Source of the DNA: Larimichthys crocea
Taxonomy: Eukaryota; Chordata; Actinopteri; Sciaenidae
Length of the DNA: 64,000 bases
Direction: 5' to 3'
Assembly (NCBI RefSeq): GCF_000972845.2
Contig: NC_040032.1
Span: forward strand, 16,209,358 to 16,273,357
Below, one piece after another: positions 1 to 19,009 of the stretch. Position numbers and translations under genes: made by a program. The notes below the pieces were generated by a model. The model had not been told where the DNA came from and did no database searches. It saw only the letters and a list, made by a program, of their open reading frames with translations. The first letter of the stretch is position 1. Every line of letters begins with the position of its first letter.

Positions 1-3000
1 GGGGAATAATCACAGCTTACCATCTAACATATTGTCAATAAGACAGAACAGGAGCTCCCCCCTATACCGCAGCAGACAGATCACATACTGTAGAGAGCGC
101 TGGAGCGTGAACAGAATCAGCTTTCAGCATGGGCCCCCCCTCCCTCCTGCTTGGTTCAATCCCCTGTACTCAAAAAGACAGATGCCTGGAATTCAATATG
201 TTATACCAGGGATGTCGTGTCAGAAGGTGCACATGTTCTCTGCATGCACCTGTAGCATTTGCAGCAATTAAAGGACTAACTTTTTCTACTTTTTAAACTA
301 CGTTAGTAGGATTTCTACAAGTGTGAATGGTGGTTATGTTTAATTCTGTGCAAACCAATCAACAGCTCTGTAGTACAACACCGCGGGGTGCCGAGTAAAA
401 GCAGGAGGTCACAACCAGGAAGTATGATTCACTGACTATTTTCCGCACAAGGACTGGAGTCTAAATCAAGGCAGCAGTGGGAGGTGTGTGGAGGAAGAGG
501 CAAAAACACAAACAACCAGCATACATTAATGTCAATCAAGTAAAGTCATACGTCGCGTACTTTGAACATTACGCGAGGCTTACTGTCTTCCTCATGTAAG
601 ACTGAAGAGCTCTTATCAACAGCTGGCAGTTATCGCTGACATATGGCCGCGTCTTTTGGGGAAATGGATGGAGGGGGAGACAAATACGAGCTTTCATCTC
701 TGCCACTATAATGCATTAAGGGAGCTATCAGACCAAGACAAAGGATATTAAAAGTATGAGAGGCGACGTCTGGAGCTCTGTCAGGGCTCATAGTAACAAG
801 TCATAGTCGGCTGAGTAGGCATTATGGAGGAGGAAAGTAAGCCTGAGGAGTAACAGATGATCCCATGGACTATAGCCACAAGGGGCGGTGACCTATGGTC
901 CCATGAGGATGATATGTCAGCACCGACACAACCGACACTAAAGATTTTCTCTGCAAAAACTGAATGTTTGGTGTGGTGTATTAATAGCATTGCAAATATT
1001 TGATAAAGAATGCAGGTGTTAAAAGGAAAGTATTGATGACCCCGCAGAAGGTGCCTACTGCAGAACACCATTGTTTCATCCTTGAAGACATTTAGATTCA
1101 GGGATTTAATAGAAGCTGAATCCACTAACTCCCCTGAACTTGACAGGATATTATTTTCAGTCAGTGCCTCCTCATTCACAGTGCAGCACTTGTAGACCGC
1201 TCATCATAACTCCCCGCTGTTTGAGGAGAAGAACGCTTCATATCTTCTCTTTATTTGGCCGGGGCGAGTCAGTTAAGGGCAACATTGTGTTTACGATTTT
1301 AAGATTTTTGAGTCGATTGCACAGACAAATAAACAGAATCCACCGGATTAAGTGATCCTTTGAGATATGAGTTGGGGTTTGTTTAAATGTAATTCTAGCA
1401 ACTGTTACACATCCATAGCTTAATCCCTTTAGGGTTTTCAAAACCACTGAAGGATTTTCAGAATCAGAAGCCAGAGGAGAGGAGGAGAGAGGGAGAAAAA
1501 GCTGAAAAACAGTGAAGTATTTGACCTACCCTTACCCTTAAAATAAATGTGTAGTACATGAAATTCATACATCACATTCAGAATAATCAGCAACACAGTT
1601 GCCATGCTTTTTTTCTTTAAGACTTTAAGTCATAATTTTGCTTTTTTAAACATTTACAGTAAAAATGTTTATCATTTTTGTGAAATCAACTTCTAACCTA
1701 TCAGTCAAAGTTAATATATGGGTGAATCAGAGTACCAGCAGTCTCTGCAGTCATTGCTTGTTTGGCAACATGCAATCATCAGGATACAAATAAGATTCAC
1801 AATAAATTCGTGTTAATAACTTTCAGCACCACAGCACGTGGACAGCACCTGCTCTTGTGTTAATCAATGGGCAGGGGAAGGGATTCAGTTCCCTCTAAAG
1901 CCACCTATGCTAAGAACATGCACACTCACAACAGTGCAATTGCTAAAGACACTAACCATGCCTCACTAATATGAATATGAGTACAACTTTTACAACTTAC
2001 CCCTCCAGGTTATTCCTCCAGCATTATTGTTCCATTTTCTCAGATAAAGCCAGATTTCTACCAGTGTCTGCTGTTGTGGCATCCAAGTACCCAACAATAA
2101 GAGCAGAGACAGATAGGAAAGAAAGAAGGCACGATATGGACCTGTAAAAAAAGGAGAGGAGGAAAAAAATCAAAAGAAGGAGTCTATGCCGAAGGAAAAG
2201 CCTAAATAATCCATCTGTGATCCAGGAGACGCTATCAGATGGGGTGCATACAAATCACAAACCTACCTCTGCAGCAACCTAGGTCCAATATCCTCAGGGT
2301 CCTAAGGCTGCACTCAGACAATTTACTCTTACAGATTAAGCCTGACATCTCACACACTCAAGGACATGAGAACATGGTCAATTTCAACAACACAAAATAT
2401 CATTTTGAGTTTATTTTAAATGTAAAAATAACAATAAACACGTTTAATTTTATCATGGAAGTGTAATGCTGCAACTCAACACTATCTTATTTATTATTCA
2501 TCGTAACACGCTGTGTTGCAAAAGGAGCTCATATTATCTATGTTTTGACACAATCTATGTTTTGAAGTCCAGTGCTTTTTTTTTTTCTTCTTCTTCTTCA
2601 AATGAAGCACCATAGCTTGAGATACCTGCAGCTATGTGTAGAGAATCACAGTGTGTGTTGTTGTAAGATGTGGGGACACATGCCTGCATCGTGGTTCGCA
2701 ATCTGCAGAAAAGCATCCCACAGGGTCTATGTTCACCTGCAGCAAAACCAATATTCCTACACAGGTTTATGCAACATGAGAGCTGCTGGATCCTTACCAT
2801 GCCACAAAGCAGGAAAACACCCAATTCATCATGGAGATAGTAAAGATAAACACAAACGCAGAGAGAAATATTAGATTTTTTTGGTCCACCTGTCTGTGGA
2901 CCTTTTCTCATCTCCCACTCCTCACATTCTCCTCTGTGTGTTTTATTATCATTTATTGTGCTCACATCAAAGGAATAGTTTTTTAATTGATTTTTTTTTT

Positions 3001-3968
3001 TTGTCTTATTGAAAACAATGTCCACAATGACTGATGAATGAATCTTCTTCTGTGTAATGGCCTGTGTAACAAAAGGAGAATTGATCCGCAACATTGCTCA
3101 GTGGCTATTTATTTAATTCAGTCTACCATAGAGTGATGTGATCAGCTCAGTGGATTACACAAATCAGGCAAATACCCAGGTGCTGCTGGTGTAAGTCTGT
3201 GTTGCATTCATGGTAGCCAAACACGTTTAGTCTCATCGGTGTTGCCACAAAATGCATTTAAAAGTATATTAAATCTTCTTGTATTTCTGGAAAGATCATT
3301 CATTGCTCCGGCATATTTGTCTCAAATGTTTATTCCTGACTGACAGTAAATCAGAGGACTTAAGACCTGCACAGACCAAAACACACATCAGTGAGTTTTC
3401 GTGGCCTTTATGTATACCTTCTGTAGAAAAAAAAAAAAGACAGAGAAACGTATAGAGTGTGATGCTGCAATAGAGGGGCATCAGGGCATGTGACCCAAGA
3501 CAATTTTCTTTTCAACTACACTCTTATCAACAGCATTCTTATCGGGGTCCTTCATCTAACTCAGCGGTGCGGTTTTGAATTAACCTCAAGTCAATATCAT
3601 GGTCATCTATCATGCTGACACTTGCAGACTTGCGAGTGTGACATTGGAAAGATAATCATTTCAAGAGGAAACGTGGTCTCCTCCAGCGTTAACTGCCTAA
3701 CTGGTTGACCAAGTCACTTGCAGTTTGAACATGCTTTGTGATACACAGAGGGACAGTGTGCGACAGCAGGTCATAAAAAAAAAAAAATTGGATTGTATTT
3801 GGAGGATTCAGGATTCATTTCACCCTCTCAATCAATATTATCTTTCTCTTTCATTAAATGTATTTCTGCTCTGTGTTACTTTACGACGTTCTCATTCTTT
3901 AATTTGACTCGCTGACATTGTTACTGCTATAACTTGTTACAGTCACGAATGATACCTGCACATTTACA

Positions 3969-4013
3969 TCAGGACAAGCACCAGTGATGTACAGTCACTG
4001 GTGCTTGTCCTGA
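3969..4013. repeat. Perfect 19-bp inverted repeat (hairpin)
   Basis: The arms 3969-3987 and 3995-4013 are exact reverse complements (19 of 19), separated by a 7-base spacer. Transcription of either strand would give a short hairpin. The stem is shorter than most microRNA precursors, so a small transposon relic or a chance palindrome is as likely as a functional RNA. Confidence 0.7.
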
Positions 4014-5330
4014 CCATCCAGCATAAGATTATTTATTTTTTAACTATCCTAAAATATCTGAAATTGTAAATAATTTTTATAGAAATCAATCTATAATCAT
4101 TTTTTCCGTCCACATGACCTTCTAGGTTCACAAATAGCATGGTCTCTGAAGGGCAATGAAGTAGATCAAAGTTATTTTTTTTTCGGCCAAAGACTGCGTA
4201 CAAGATAGAGAATATACCTGTTACCCACTCATGCATGTCCCTTGGAATAATGAGATGTAACCCAATATTTTAATATCAAGATAATGTAATCTGAAAACTT
4301 TTCATGGAGCCCCTGGCAGAGTGCCACAGACCCCCACTTTGACGATCTCTGAGGTAGATATGAGATCACCTCCGCACATACCTTGCATACTCATAAAGAT
4401 AAGTATGATTAGGCTAGTTAATTTTATCAATTGTTCCCAACTCATTAAAATGTACTAAAATATAAATATATAAATAAATAACTAAAATATTTTAGCATTG
4501 AGTAATCCTCTTAATTCTTACAATGACGTTTCTGAAGGATAGTCACACAGTAGCAGTGAGATAATACGCCTTCGTACTGCACTAACCTCTGTGAACGTTT
4601 TTGGCAAAAGGCATTTCTCTGATGTGTCCTCCTTCTGTTAGAAAAAGAGAAAATAATGAGATTTTCAGAAGAGGTCTCAGAAACCTGATGACCCTTGGTC
4701 CCAGCCTCTCTTTGCCCTGTTCCATTATTGGTCTTGGGCTTAATATTTGTCTCTTTAGTTGTATGGTGAACCTGTCACATAGACTAATGACCGGGCCTGA
4801 GGGTTCACTGAGGTCCAAGTACAATTTGTTTACCTTGTGCCTTCACCAATTAATCATTACACTTTTATTATAAAAGGATTAGAACACAATCGTTCTTTCT
4901 CTCTCTCACACACACAGTATAACTGATTTCTTTTTTTATTTTATATCAAATTGATCACTGGTTATATTACCATACATTTATATGATAATATTAGAGTCTC
5001 TTCTCCTCTCTCTTCTTTGGTTGGGCTGACTGACACTTCAGCATCGGCACAGTCAAGAATCCAAACAAAGCTATTTTTATGGATGAACCATTATACAAGA
5101 GCTGCATGGGGAATCCGTAAGAATGCAATCCAGGTGTCATTGCTCCTTGGTAATCTCTCTCATCTTCAGGAATTCATTTTCTCAGCAGCTCCACTTGAAA
5201 ATGACATTCTGACACCATTTACATGGAAATCACTTTACCTCTTCATCTGTAATAGTGGCCTGTGAGGGGCTAGACTATTAATGGGCATAAACAGGAAAGA
5301 GAGGAAGAGGAAGAAAGAGGAAGGGAGGCA

Positions 5331-5342
5331 AAGAAAGAAGGA

Positions 5343-5417
<75 letters not shown>
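5331..5417. repeat. (GAAA)n microsatellite
   Basis: About 20 near-perfect GAAA units. The opposite strand reads as an apparent FLSF-repeat open frame, which is an artefact of the repeat. Confidence 0.95.
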
Positions 5418-7289
5418 GATTCTTAGGGTTAAAGTATCAAGGTCAGAGCTATGGGTATTAAGGGATGAAGAAGGGATGAGGACACTGACTGAAAGCATAA
5501 TGAGGGAAATTCCTATATCTCACCTTAAACATGTGCAGCCTCTCTCTTTGTTTCTTCTCTCTCTCGCTCAATGTAAAGATTTTCCCTGGAAAAAAAAAGG
5601 ATGAGAAATCCACCGGCAAAGTACACAGATCAGTAGATGCTGAGAGGAATATAGAGCAAACCAAACCGAGGATTTCAAAACGTCTCTGAACTTCCACGAA
5701 GAGCTAGATTTTAATAAAAACAGCATTATTTTAGTGCAATCTCAAATACCATATCTGTCAAGGTCAAAAAAGGCATATGGGCACAAGCAGTACACATACC
5801 CATATCTCCACACACACTGCACAAACTTAGTAGTTCTTGCACACCGTCACTTGTAACCTCAGGTATAAATGCATGCTTACACACACATATATTAGCAGCA
5901 CATACATAAACATACGCAACACCACAGGTACCTTGTCAAGTCATGAATCAATGTGTGTGGTATGATAATGAGTGTGAAAGTGTTTTTTATTTGAACCATA
6001 CATCATCACGATGATACATTTCTGGTAGGTAGCGTAGGAATTTTTCTCGTGATAAAATAGATGTATGTGCGCTGTCGCTGTGCCTTTTGTGAAAATCCCT
6101 TTTTTGTTGAATTCCTGTGAGAAATGAGGGGAAAGGGGGGGAATTGAGGTTATTTGATTGGATTAACACTGCCTCCACCTGGTATTACACAGCACTACTT
6201 GATGAAGAAGACCTCATGCACACACAGAGTGTGCAGTAATAAAAGCCATATTAGGTTATTATTTCTTTTTCTATCAATTTACAGTATATCTGTGCTAATG
6301 TGTTTTTTTTTCTGTTGCTGTGCACCTGTGAGATCAGATGTTCCCACCACACACAAACAAGCCCGGATTGAAGACAAATGCTGGACTACAACCTTATAAT
6401 AAAAAAAGCATATTTTTACAGTGGCATGTACATCCAATGGCTGGCACACAAACACAACAGCTGGTATGGTAGAGACTGGTGTCCAGTAGCTGCTTCTTGA
6501 CCTGATACCAGAGGTGGAGCGACAGCAGAATTTGACTTGCAGGAAAATAACAGGTGTTTCCCATAACATTAACAATGGCTTCATTCTATCCAGTAAGCCA
6601 TTGCTGTGTGACAGTGAGCCTGCCTCACGACTCTGAAGACAAAGCAGCTAAAGTGGAATTCAGCCTTAGTTCATTTCCATATTAATGCCTGTGCTTTCCG
6701 GGTCACCTTCCCCCCACAAAACAAAACAAGTTTTTCTGGTGTAAGTTCAAGTCTGACGTCATTCAAGAAAATCATGTATGAGCAGTGTGAAGTGCTTTGG
6801 GCGAAGTCGACTGATCATTAAAATAACACAGGTTCTTGAACATTTTCTGTTCAAACCAGTTCTTACATGTCGGAGACCTCGACCATGTAGTGAGTTTTCA
6901 CTCTGAAATATGTCTGAAACGACAACATCAGTTATCAGCCATAATTGGGCATCTGCGTATTTGTTGTGCCAATATGAAAACTTGTATTAACAGCACATAA
7001 TGCAGGAAAAAAAGGATACTTGGGGTTATTTAGATTAATTATGGAGGAGTTTCAGTGCACTAATAAATAATAAAAAGTTACTTTTGTTAGCTAGTATTGT
7101 TGAATAGTAAAAAAGCCTGCCTCCATTACATATCTTTGTCACAACTGTTTGAAAACCAGGTTTTAGGTATCATTACAAAATGTATTTATTTATATAGATA
7201 TACAGATATCAGCTGATATATATATTTTTTTAACTCCCTAATACTGGCATCAGTCCAAAAAAAATCCAGTATCTGTTAGGCTTTTTCAT

Positions 7290-7580
7290 CTCTGTCTATA
7301 TTGCCATATTGCCATATTTATATTTATACTGATAATTCTGTTTATACTATGCCATATTGCCACACGGATACTGTTAGACAGATTGTTTTTTGTTTTATAT
7401 TGTTCATTCTGTTCATACCGCCATATTTATACTATTTATATCTTCCAGACTTGCATATATATATATATATACATTTCATGTTTATTGCTGCACCAGGATA
7501 AGAGGGAAACGCAATTCTCTGTATGTCCTGTACATATAGCAGCACTGATACTAAAGTTGACTTGACTTGACTTGAATTGG
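7290..7580 (+). mobile_element. LINE 3'-end-like fragment
   Basis: An AT-rich stretch with repeated GCCATATT motifs leads into a segment reading GCACCAGGATAAGAGGGAAA, then a TCTGTATGTCCTGTACATA-type motif, and ends in TTGACTTGACTTGACTTG. This arrangement with a short tandem tail resembles the 3' end of many teleost non-LTR retrotransposons (L2-like). No reverse transcriptase frame is present, so it is a truncated copy. The family assignment is from memory of such tails and is uncertain. Confidence 0.5.
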
Positions 7581-7607
7581 TTACCATTACAATGGTCCAT
7601 GCAGATA

Positions 7608-8712
7608 GGTTCAGCTTAGTTTAGCCCATTATTTAAAAGCAGCACTCTGCTATATACTGTAATATGTATACCCATAACTGTCAGTATAGCATATAGTCTA
7701 AGTTATGGTCACAACAGAATAATCTTAATTGTTTGCTTTCTTTGGCAAATTTAGCTTAGTTTAGCCCATTATTTAAAAGCAGCATGCTGCTATATATTGT
7801 AATATTGCTTCTGACATTTGTGAATGATATACCCATAAATGTCAGTATAGCGTATAATCTAAGTTATGGTCACAACAGAATAATCTTAATTGTTTGCTTC
7901 ATTTGGCAGGTTTAGCTTAGTTTAGCCCATTATTTAAAAGCAGCATGCTGCTATATACTGTAATATTGCTTCTGACATTTGTGAATGATATACCCAGAAC
8001 TGTCAGCATAGCATATAATAAATATAAGTTATGGTCACAACAGAATAATCTTAATTGTTTGCTTCCTTTGGCAGGTTTAGCTTAGTTTAGCCCATTATTT
8101 AAAAGCAGCATGCTGCTATATACTGTAATATTGCTTTTGACATTTGTGAATGATATACCCATAACTGTCAGTATAGCATATAGTCTCAGTTATGGTCACA
8201 ACAGAATACTCTTAATTGTTTGCTTCCTTTGGCAAGTTTAGCTTAGTTTAGCCCATTATTTAAAAGCAGCATGCTGCTATATACTGTAATATTGCTTCTG
8301 ACATTTGTGAATGATATACCCATAAATGTCAGCATAGCATATAGTCTAAGTTATGGTCACAACAGAATAATCTTAATTGTTTGCTTCCTTTAGCAGGTTT
8401 AGCTTAGTTTAGCCCATTATTTAAAAGCAGCATGCTGCTATATACTATAATATTTCTTTTGACATTTGTGAATGATATACCCATAACTGTCAGTATAGCA
8501 TATAGTCTAAGTTATGGTCACAACAGAATAATCTTAATTGTTTGCTTCCTTTGGCAGGTTTAGCTTAGTTTAGCCCATTATTTAAAAGCAGCATGCTGCT
8601 ATATACTGTAATATTGCTTCTGACATTTGTGAATCATATACCCATAAATGTCAGTATAGCATATAGTCTATGGTCACAACAGAATCATCTTAATTGTTTG
8701 CTTCCTTTGGCT
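7608..8712. repeat. Tandem array of a 161-bp unit, about 7 copies
   Basis: The landmark TTTAGCTTAGTTTAGCCCAT recurs at 7750, 7911, 8076, 8237, 8398 and 8559, with a diverged first copy at 7610. Spacing is 161, 165, 161, 161 and 161 bases; the first copy is about 20 bases shorter. Most units contain the perfect 14-bp palindrome AGCAGCATGCTGCT. Copies differ by a few substitutions. The array ends about 500 bp before the ppm1d start codon. It is a minisatellite or satellite-like array, not a CRISPR, because there are no unique spacers. Confidence 0.93.
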
Positions 8713-8989
8713 GTTGTTCTCCCTTAATACTTAATTCTACGGCAACTGTGCTGCATTAAAGTCTCCTCAGTCAATTTTTAGAAAAAAGTTTTCTTTGCTT
8801 CTCATAATAATGGCAAAGCACATAAAACAACAGCTGGGATTGGGTCTGTGACAAATCATCTAGTAGTGAGTCATGAAAATGGCCACATTCGAGATTATTC
8901 GCAGTTTGTTTGTTTTTTTTTATGCATGTGTCCCATATGTCGGGTGATCGTCACAAATGTCTTCGAGTGCCAGTGAACGCATCATAGCC

Positions 8990-9210
8990 AGGCGTGCCGT
9001 GCGTCGTTGCTAAGTTGGAAAAAAAAAAAAACATGACGTCATCGCGTACAGCGGGACGTCTCGGAGAAGATAAACAAAAAAGGAAGGAAGCCTTCGGCCA
9101 TACAATCGCGGCAAAAATCGGTTCAAATAATTTTTAGCTCCCGAGCTACGGTTAGCAGCTACATGTGCCGCTTTTACCGCTCGGATAAACGTTATTAGGC
9201 GTTCACAGTC
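8990..9210 (+). promoter_or_regulatory. ppm1d: ppm1d promoter and 5' UTR with a CRE
   Basis: This CpG-rich segment sits directly before the ppm1d start codon in an otherwise AT-rich region. It contains the full palindromic CRE TGACGTCA at 9034-9041 and a second ACGTC motif around 9055. No TATA box is evident. The mammalian PPM1D promoter is known to use a conserved CRE bound by CREB/ATF and c-Jun, so the site fits. The exact transcription start cannot be set from sequence. Confidence 0.65.
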
Positions 9211-14621
<5,411 letters not shown>

Positions 14622-16375
14622 ATCTCCCAGAACCAGTTTTTGAAGCATAATCCGCATCGTGTATCAGGTTTGCCACAGGCCTATTCCTAGATGTATACTT
14701 TTTTATACAAAGTTTTTGTTTTTTGTAAATATGTGAAAAATTTTGAGATTGTAAATGTGTTAACTGTTTTTGACTTTTTTTTCTTCTCGCTCTTCTTCCT
14801 GCCCCCTACACCCCCCCCTTTCCCCTTTAAAATTTAAGCTTGACTTTAAATTAAAAAATTTAGATCCGTTAAGTCTACACAATCTATTTTCATACTTATA
14901 CGTATGTATAGTATATCCAAAAGACCTATTTTAAAGAAGATGGATCACTACAATCTGAGATAAAGAATCGGTTCAGCAGAACTGTTGACACACACTATCT
15001 TCCAGTTTTAAATATTTATCAAATGAATGAACTATTTTAGATTTGTTTTTAGATGCTATAACATGCCCGTCTTTCCTCGGTTACCTCAGACTAGTTGTTT
15101 TGAATCTTTCCTCTTGGATAAAATGTGTTACCTGTGCAAAATAGTGGAAAGACAAGCAAATGGTCTGAGGTGATTTTTAAGTTTTATGTCTTTACCAGTG
15201 GTTAATTAAGTACTGTCATGATCACGCATAGCTTCTGAGGAGGTGTTAAAGGGTCAGTTCACCCAAATCAGAAAAAAAAACCATGAAATCGCACATGCCC
15301 TGGTTGGTATCTATCCGTTTAGTTACTGTAGATATGTGTGTTTTAATGAACTGAGCCTTTGATGGTACGTTTAATTATTTTTTCTTTGCTGGAGAGTCAT
15401 ATTGATCCATTCCAAGCATCTCCGTGTATGATTTAAATTACTGTTGCATGTTGTTTTAAAAACCTTGGGCCTATCTAGACGTGCATTTGTTTCAACGGTA
15501 CAGTCAGAAGTGTACGTTGTCGGGTTATGGTCAAGATGTTTTTCCACAGGAAGGTGCTTTTGGAGTGTGCTTTGCCTTTTTGATTTTTTTGTTCAGTTAA
15601 AGTGTCTGCTAGGCACTAACACCTTTTTCAATAGGTCTTCCTCTTTGTTCTCATGTATTGTACCCTCTTGTGTGGTTTGCATCCATAACTTGTGTTTTAA
15701 TCTGCACGTAAAACACCTCTATGGGTACGTAATGTCAAATACAGAAAGTTCCCGTTTCATGGAGTATAGTTCATTACAAAGTTCTAACTTGTGTTAATAT
15801 GGCAGCTCGGGTACTGTTCTGGCTGAATCGTTTGCCTTCTTTTTACATTCAAAAGTGTCATGTTTGCCTTAGCACAAACAAAGTCCGAGGTGCTTTTCCA
15901 CATGTTTAGGTGAGAATCTCGAGGATATGTCCGTGTAAGTATGGCTGTGGCCCAGCCTCAGCCGTTCATCATGTACCGATGTCATTTTACCATTCAGAGT
16001 GCAGCTTCTTGAACCTGCTCCTAAAACCTGGTCGATGTTTTTTTTAAGTTATATTACAGAGCAGTTTGTTGTTTCGTACAGTACGTCAATATGCAATAGA
16101 AGTTTGTACAGTACATTATTATGCAAAGTAACCTGGTTCATTTTCAGGAGTCTGGCATGCTCAGATCTACTCTGTATGTTGTGAAGTGTCCGGAGGTTAT
16201 GGATGTTAATGAGCATGTGGTTCGTTTATGACTAATTACAATGCTTGGGGTCTGGCTTCATATACACTGCAGCCACTTTTCAGGACTAACTGTATACGTG
16301 ACATGCTTTGAAAGTGACTGGATATACAATGTTTGTGTGTTGTAATAAAGTTCTCATTTTCCACTTGGTGTCGTC
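14622..16375 (+). other. ppm1d: ppm1d 3' UTR with polyadenylation signal
   Basis: About 1.7 kb of T-rich non-coding sequence follows the TGA. AATAAA at 16344-16349 is followed by a GT/T-rich stretch (CTTGGTGTCGTC), a plausible downstream element. Small open frames in this segment, such as the one at 15444-15797, have no recognisable domain and are read as chance. Confidence 0.7.
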
Positions 16376-18505
16376 AGGCCTGTTGTGTGTCATCACTATG
16401 AGTTCAGTATTTTTCTGTTTCTTAAAGCAACACGTCGATCAGCTTTGTTAATAGTTAAACCTATATTCGTTTAAGGTGCACTGGCAGTTATGTTATTCTC
16501 CAGTAGATGGCGGTAATGTAAAGGGATTAAACAGTTGTGTCTCTACAGTAACTTAACATTTTGTTCATCTGAAAAGCTGATGCAAAAGATCTGCTCTGAT
16601 CGCAAATGTTTTGCACTCGCTGGATCTCCATGACTATTTTTAAGAAGAACAAACTAAATGACTTTAAATGAAGGCTGCACATTCAGATTACTCTTTAATG
16701 GAGCCTTAGACTATTTAAATATAGCCACTTGAACAGGAAAAATGGTGAATGCAGAACATTACCAAGTATATGCAGTTTTGGCAACACTAATTGCTCTATC
16801 GATTTTCCACCTTCCTACAAATGCACATAACGAGCTCCTGAAGCACTCTAATGTCTCATGCAATCAGCTTAAGATTCACTCTCTCAGAAGAGAAGGATAG
16901 ATTGAAAGAAATGAGACCCTGAACCCTTTTCCTGAAATAATTTGAGCTTGAAACCTTGACTCACACACTGTGCAGGTAAATGAAAAATATCCCTTGTCTT
17001 ATGTGATTGTCTCTGTGACATACACTGTGCTTTAGGTTTCTTGTCCTTACCCGTGGCATTTTTTCTGAGACATTACAGACATCAGATCCATGATAGCAGT
17101 GTCTTGACTTGAATATTTTATTGACTGTCAGCCCCGACATCTGCTGACCTGCCTAACATGCAATGTTCCCCTCTTACTGCAGACAGTCTGTCATTGTACA
17201 TCAGCCAGTGGAGCGTCACAGTGTACACCACCTCGCCCTCTACTCCCCCCCATCTTCATATTTCTTACAAATAAGCATGATCAAAGCAGACTAGACGGGA
17301 CAATTCTAACACCCCTACATCCTTTTGCGCAGATTCAGGACAGTAATGGAAAAACAATTTCAGCTATTTAAATTAAAAAAATATATAAATATATCCCAAA
17401 CTGTGCTCAGTTGTGATTTGTATGTTTGCTTCCAAAGCCTGTGCTGTGTTTGTCATGGTGTCTCTATAGCTGGTTTTCCATCCTTACTGTCATAATATGT
17501 CCCCCAGAAGACCCTGCATGAAGCTCATTCAGCAGAGTGATAGAACAACATGCAAAGCAGAGGCTTTGGGGAAACTCACAAAGTTAAACCAGACTAGTGG
17601 CTTTGTGAGGCACAGTGGTGCTTTGAGCTAAATCTTTCTGACATGCTTTTTGATAGTTTTATGTGTCAAAATGTGTCAACATTTGCTGATTAGCATTAGA
17701 CACAGAACACACCTGAGGCTGTTGGGAATGTGATCGGTTTTGCAGGCATTTAGACAAATACAAATTTTACAGTTCACCTGGAGGAGGGGCGTAAATGTGT
17801 GCGCAGATCCTTCAGATAGTTGCTCAGGTATATGACAAATGTCAATATTGTCACCCACATGTTCTGACTGCTGCTCTCACTCTTTCTTCTGTCTCTATAC
17901 AACAAACATGTACACGTAACTTCCAACTTTGCACCTCCCCTCAGGGTGTCCCATGAAATTATGATCATTAAATTAGACTTGCTCATCTGGCACAATCGCA
18001 CTCTTAGTGTGGACAGGAGCACTGAGAGCTGGGACCGTAAGAGTGTCGCAGCCTTTGGTGGAGCGCTGCCTCACCCTTCTTTCCAGGTCTCCTGTCTCCT
18101 CCTGACAGTATGTGTAGTGTTTCAACAGGCCTTTAATGGCTTGCCCTCTGCCACTCTCGGGAGGCTCTGGAGTAAGTGCTATGAGGAGGAAGACTTCTCC
18201 AGATGATGGGACCTGACGTGCCCTCCTTTTTTTGCCCCTTGCTCTGACTCAAAGGAGGCAGCCAAGATCGTGATCACATACTATTTTCATCACAAAAAAT
18301 TGTTGTTTTTTATGTTTCACTCTTGTCAAAGATTAGATTCTTTTCCAGATTATCCTTTTGTTATTATATCATAAATGTACCAATTGTAATAAAACGTTGC
18401 CTCTCTCGTTCTGTTCTGTGGCACTGGCCTGGTTTGTGGCCATGTTGCAAAGAATCAGAATGTCTGGTTATGCTCCTTAGCTGATCTTGAAGATAATCAC
18501 TGAAT
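16376..18505. other. Intergenic, no gene seen
   Basis: AT-rich non-coding sequence. No exon with supporting splice sites was found. CAGTAGATGGCGGTAATG at about 16502 resembles a motif often seen in fish interspersed repeats. Notably bcas3, which lies between PPM1D and TBX2 in tetrapods, is not recognisable here. Confidence 0.55.
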
Positions 18506-18514
18506 AAGGGGATT

Positions 18515-18770
18515 TGAAGAGAAAAGATACTTTATTAATCCCTCAACGGCGAAATTCTTTTTTCAGTCAGTTTTATTTACATGCATTTTAACATACAGGT
18601 TTGGTGTCTTGTTCAAGGGCACCTCGGCAGTGCCCAGGAGGTGAGCTGGCACCTCTCCAGCTATCAGTCCGCCTTCCATATTTTCAGTCCAGCATGGACT
18701 TGACTGAACGGCCACCCTCTGGTTCCCAAGCCACAACACAATGGCTTCCCTTTGTGAGAGGTCATAAGAT
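18515..18770 (-). mobile_element. tRNA-derived SINE-like repeat, reverse orientation, with LINE-type tail
   Basis: The segment begins with AGATACTTTATTAATCCC, a motif typical of teleost LINE/SINE 3' ends. It then reads the complement of the element at 21430-21640: GGGCACCTCGGCAGTGCCCA, a dispersed block ending near CTGGTTCCCAAGCC. Being two inverted copies of one sequence within 3 kb, they are clearly interspersed repeats. Confidence 0.65.
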
Positions 18771-19009
18771 CCGGCCCGAACATTTATGAGTGCTGTGTCA
18801 TCTCTGTTGTTGATCAGGGTCACATAGACCTTCACACTAGACTGGGCACAAACCCCTGATGTACACAGATCAAAAGAGTCACTCATTTGGATGGATAGCA
18901 TGATCATCCTGAATACAGTCATCCACCAACCAAAACTTTCCCCAAGTCGATAATTTCTTCTTTTATTTTTTAAATTTCTGACATCATTACAGTGTAAAGT
19001 CTATGCGCG

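Larger units (their letters stand above)
1..7290. other. Intergenic region upstream of ppm1d, no gene recognised
   Basis: Only short reading frames occur here, without recognisable domains or linked splice sites. The stretch is AT-rich with homopolymer runs. It contains a GAAA microsatellite near 5.3-5.4 kb and a perfect short hairpin at 3969-4013, listed separately. No promoter, RNA gene or conserved exon could be identified by eye. A distal regulatory element for ppm1d cannot be excluded; that would need cross-species alignment. Confidence 0.6.

Noticed and set aside
781..1179. 132-aa minus-strand open frame
   Set aside because: No recognisable domain, no supporting splice sites or promoter, and AT-rich composition; most likely chance.
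2555..3094. 179-aa minus-strand open frame
   Set aside because: Built partly from poly-Lys/Glu homopolymer-derived stretches with no domain or conserved motif.
5235..5498. Minus-strand frame of FLSF repeats (and the + strand KERK repeat frame)
   Set aside because: Direct translation of the GAAA microsatellite.
7608..8712. CRISPR-like regular repeat
   Set aside because: Units are contiguous 161-bp tandem copies with no unique spacers, in a vertebrate genome.
15444..15797. 117-aa frame downstream of ppm1d
   Set aside because: Lies inside the ppm1d 3' UTR before its AATAAA; no domain.
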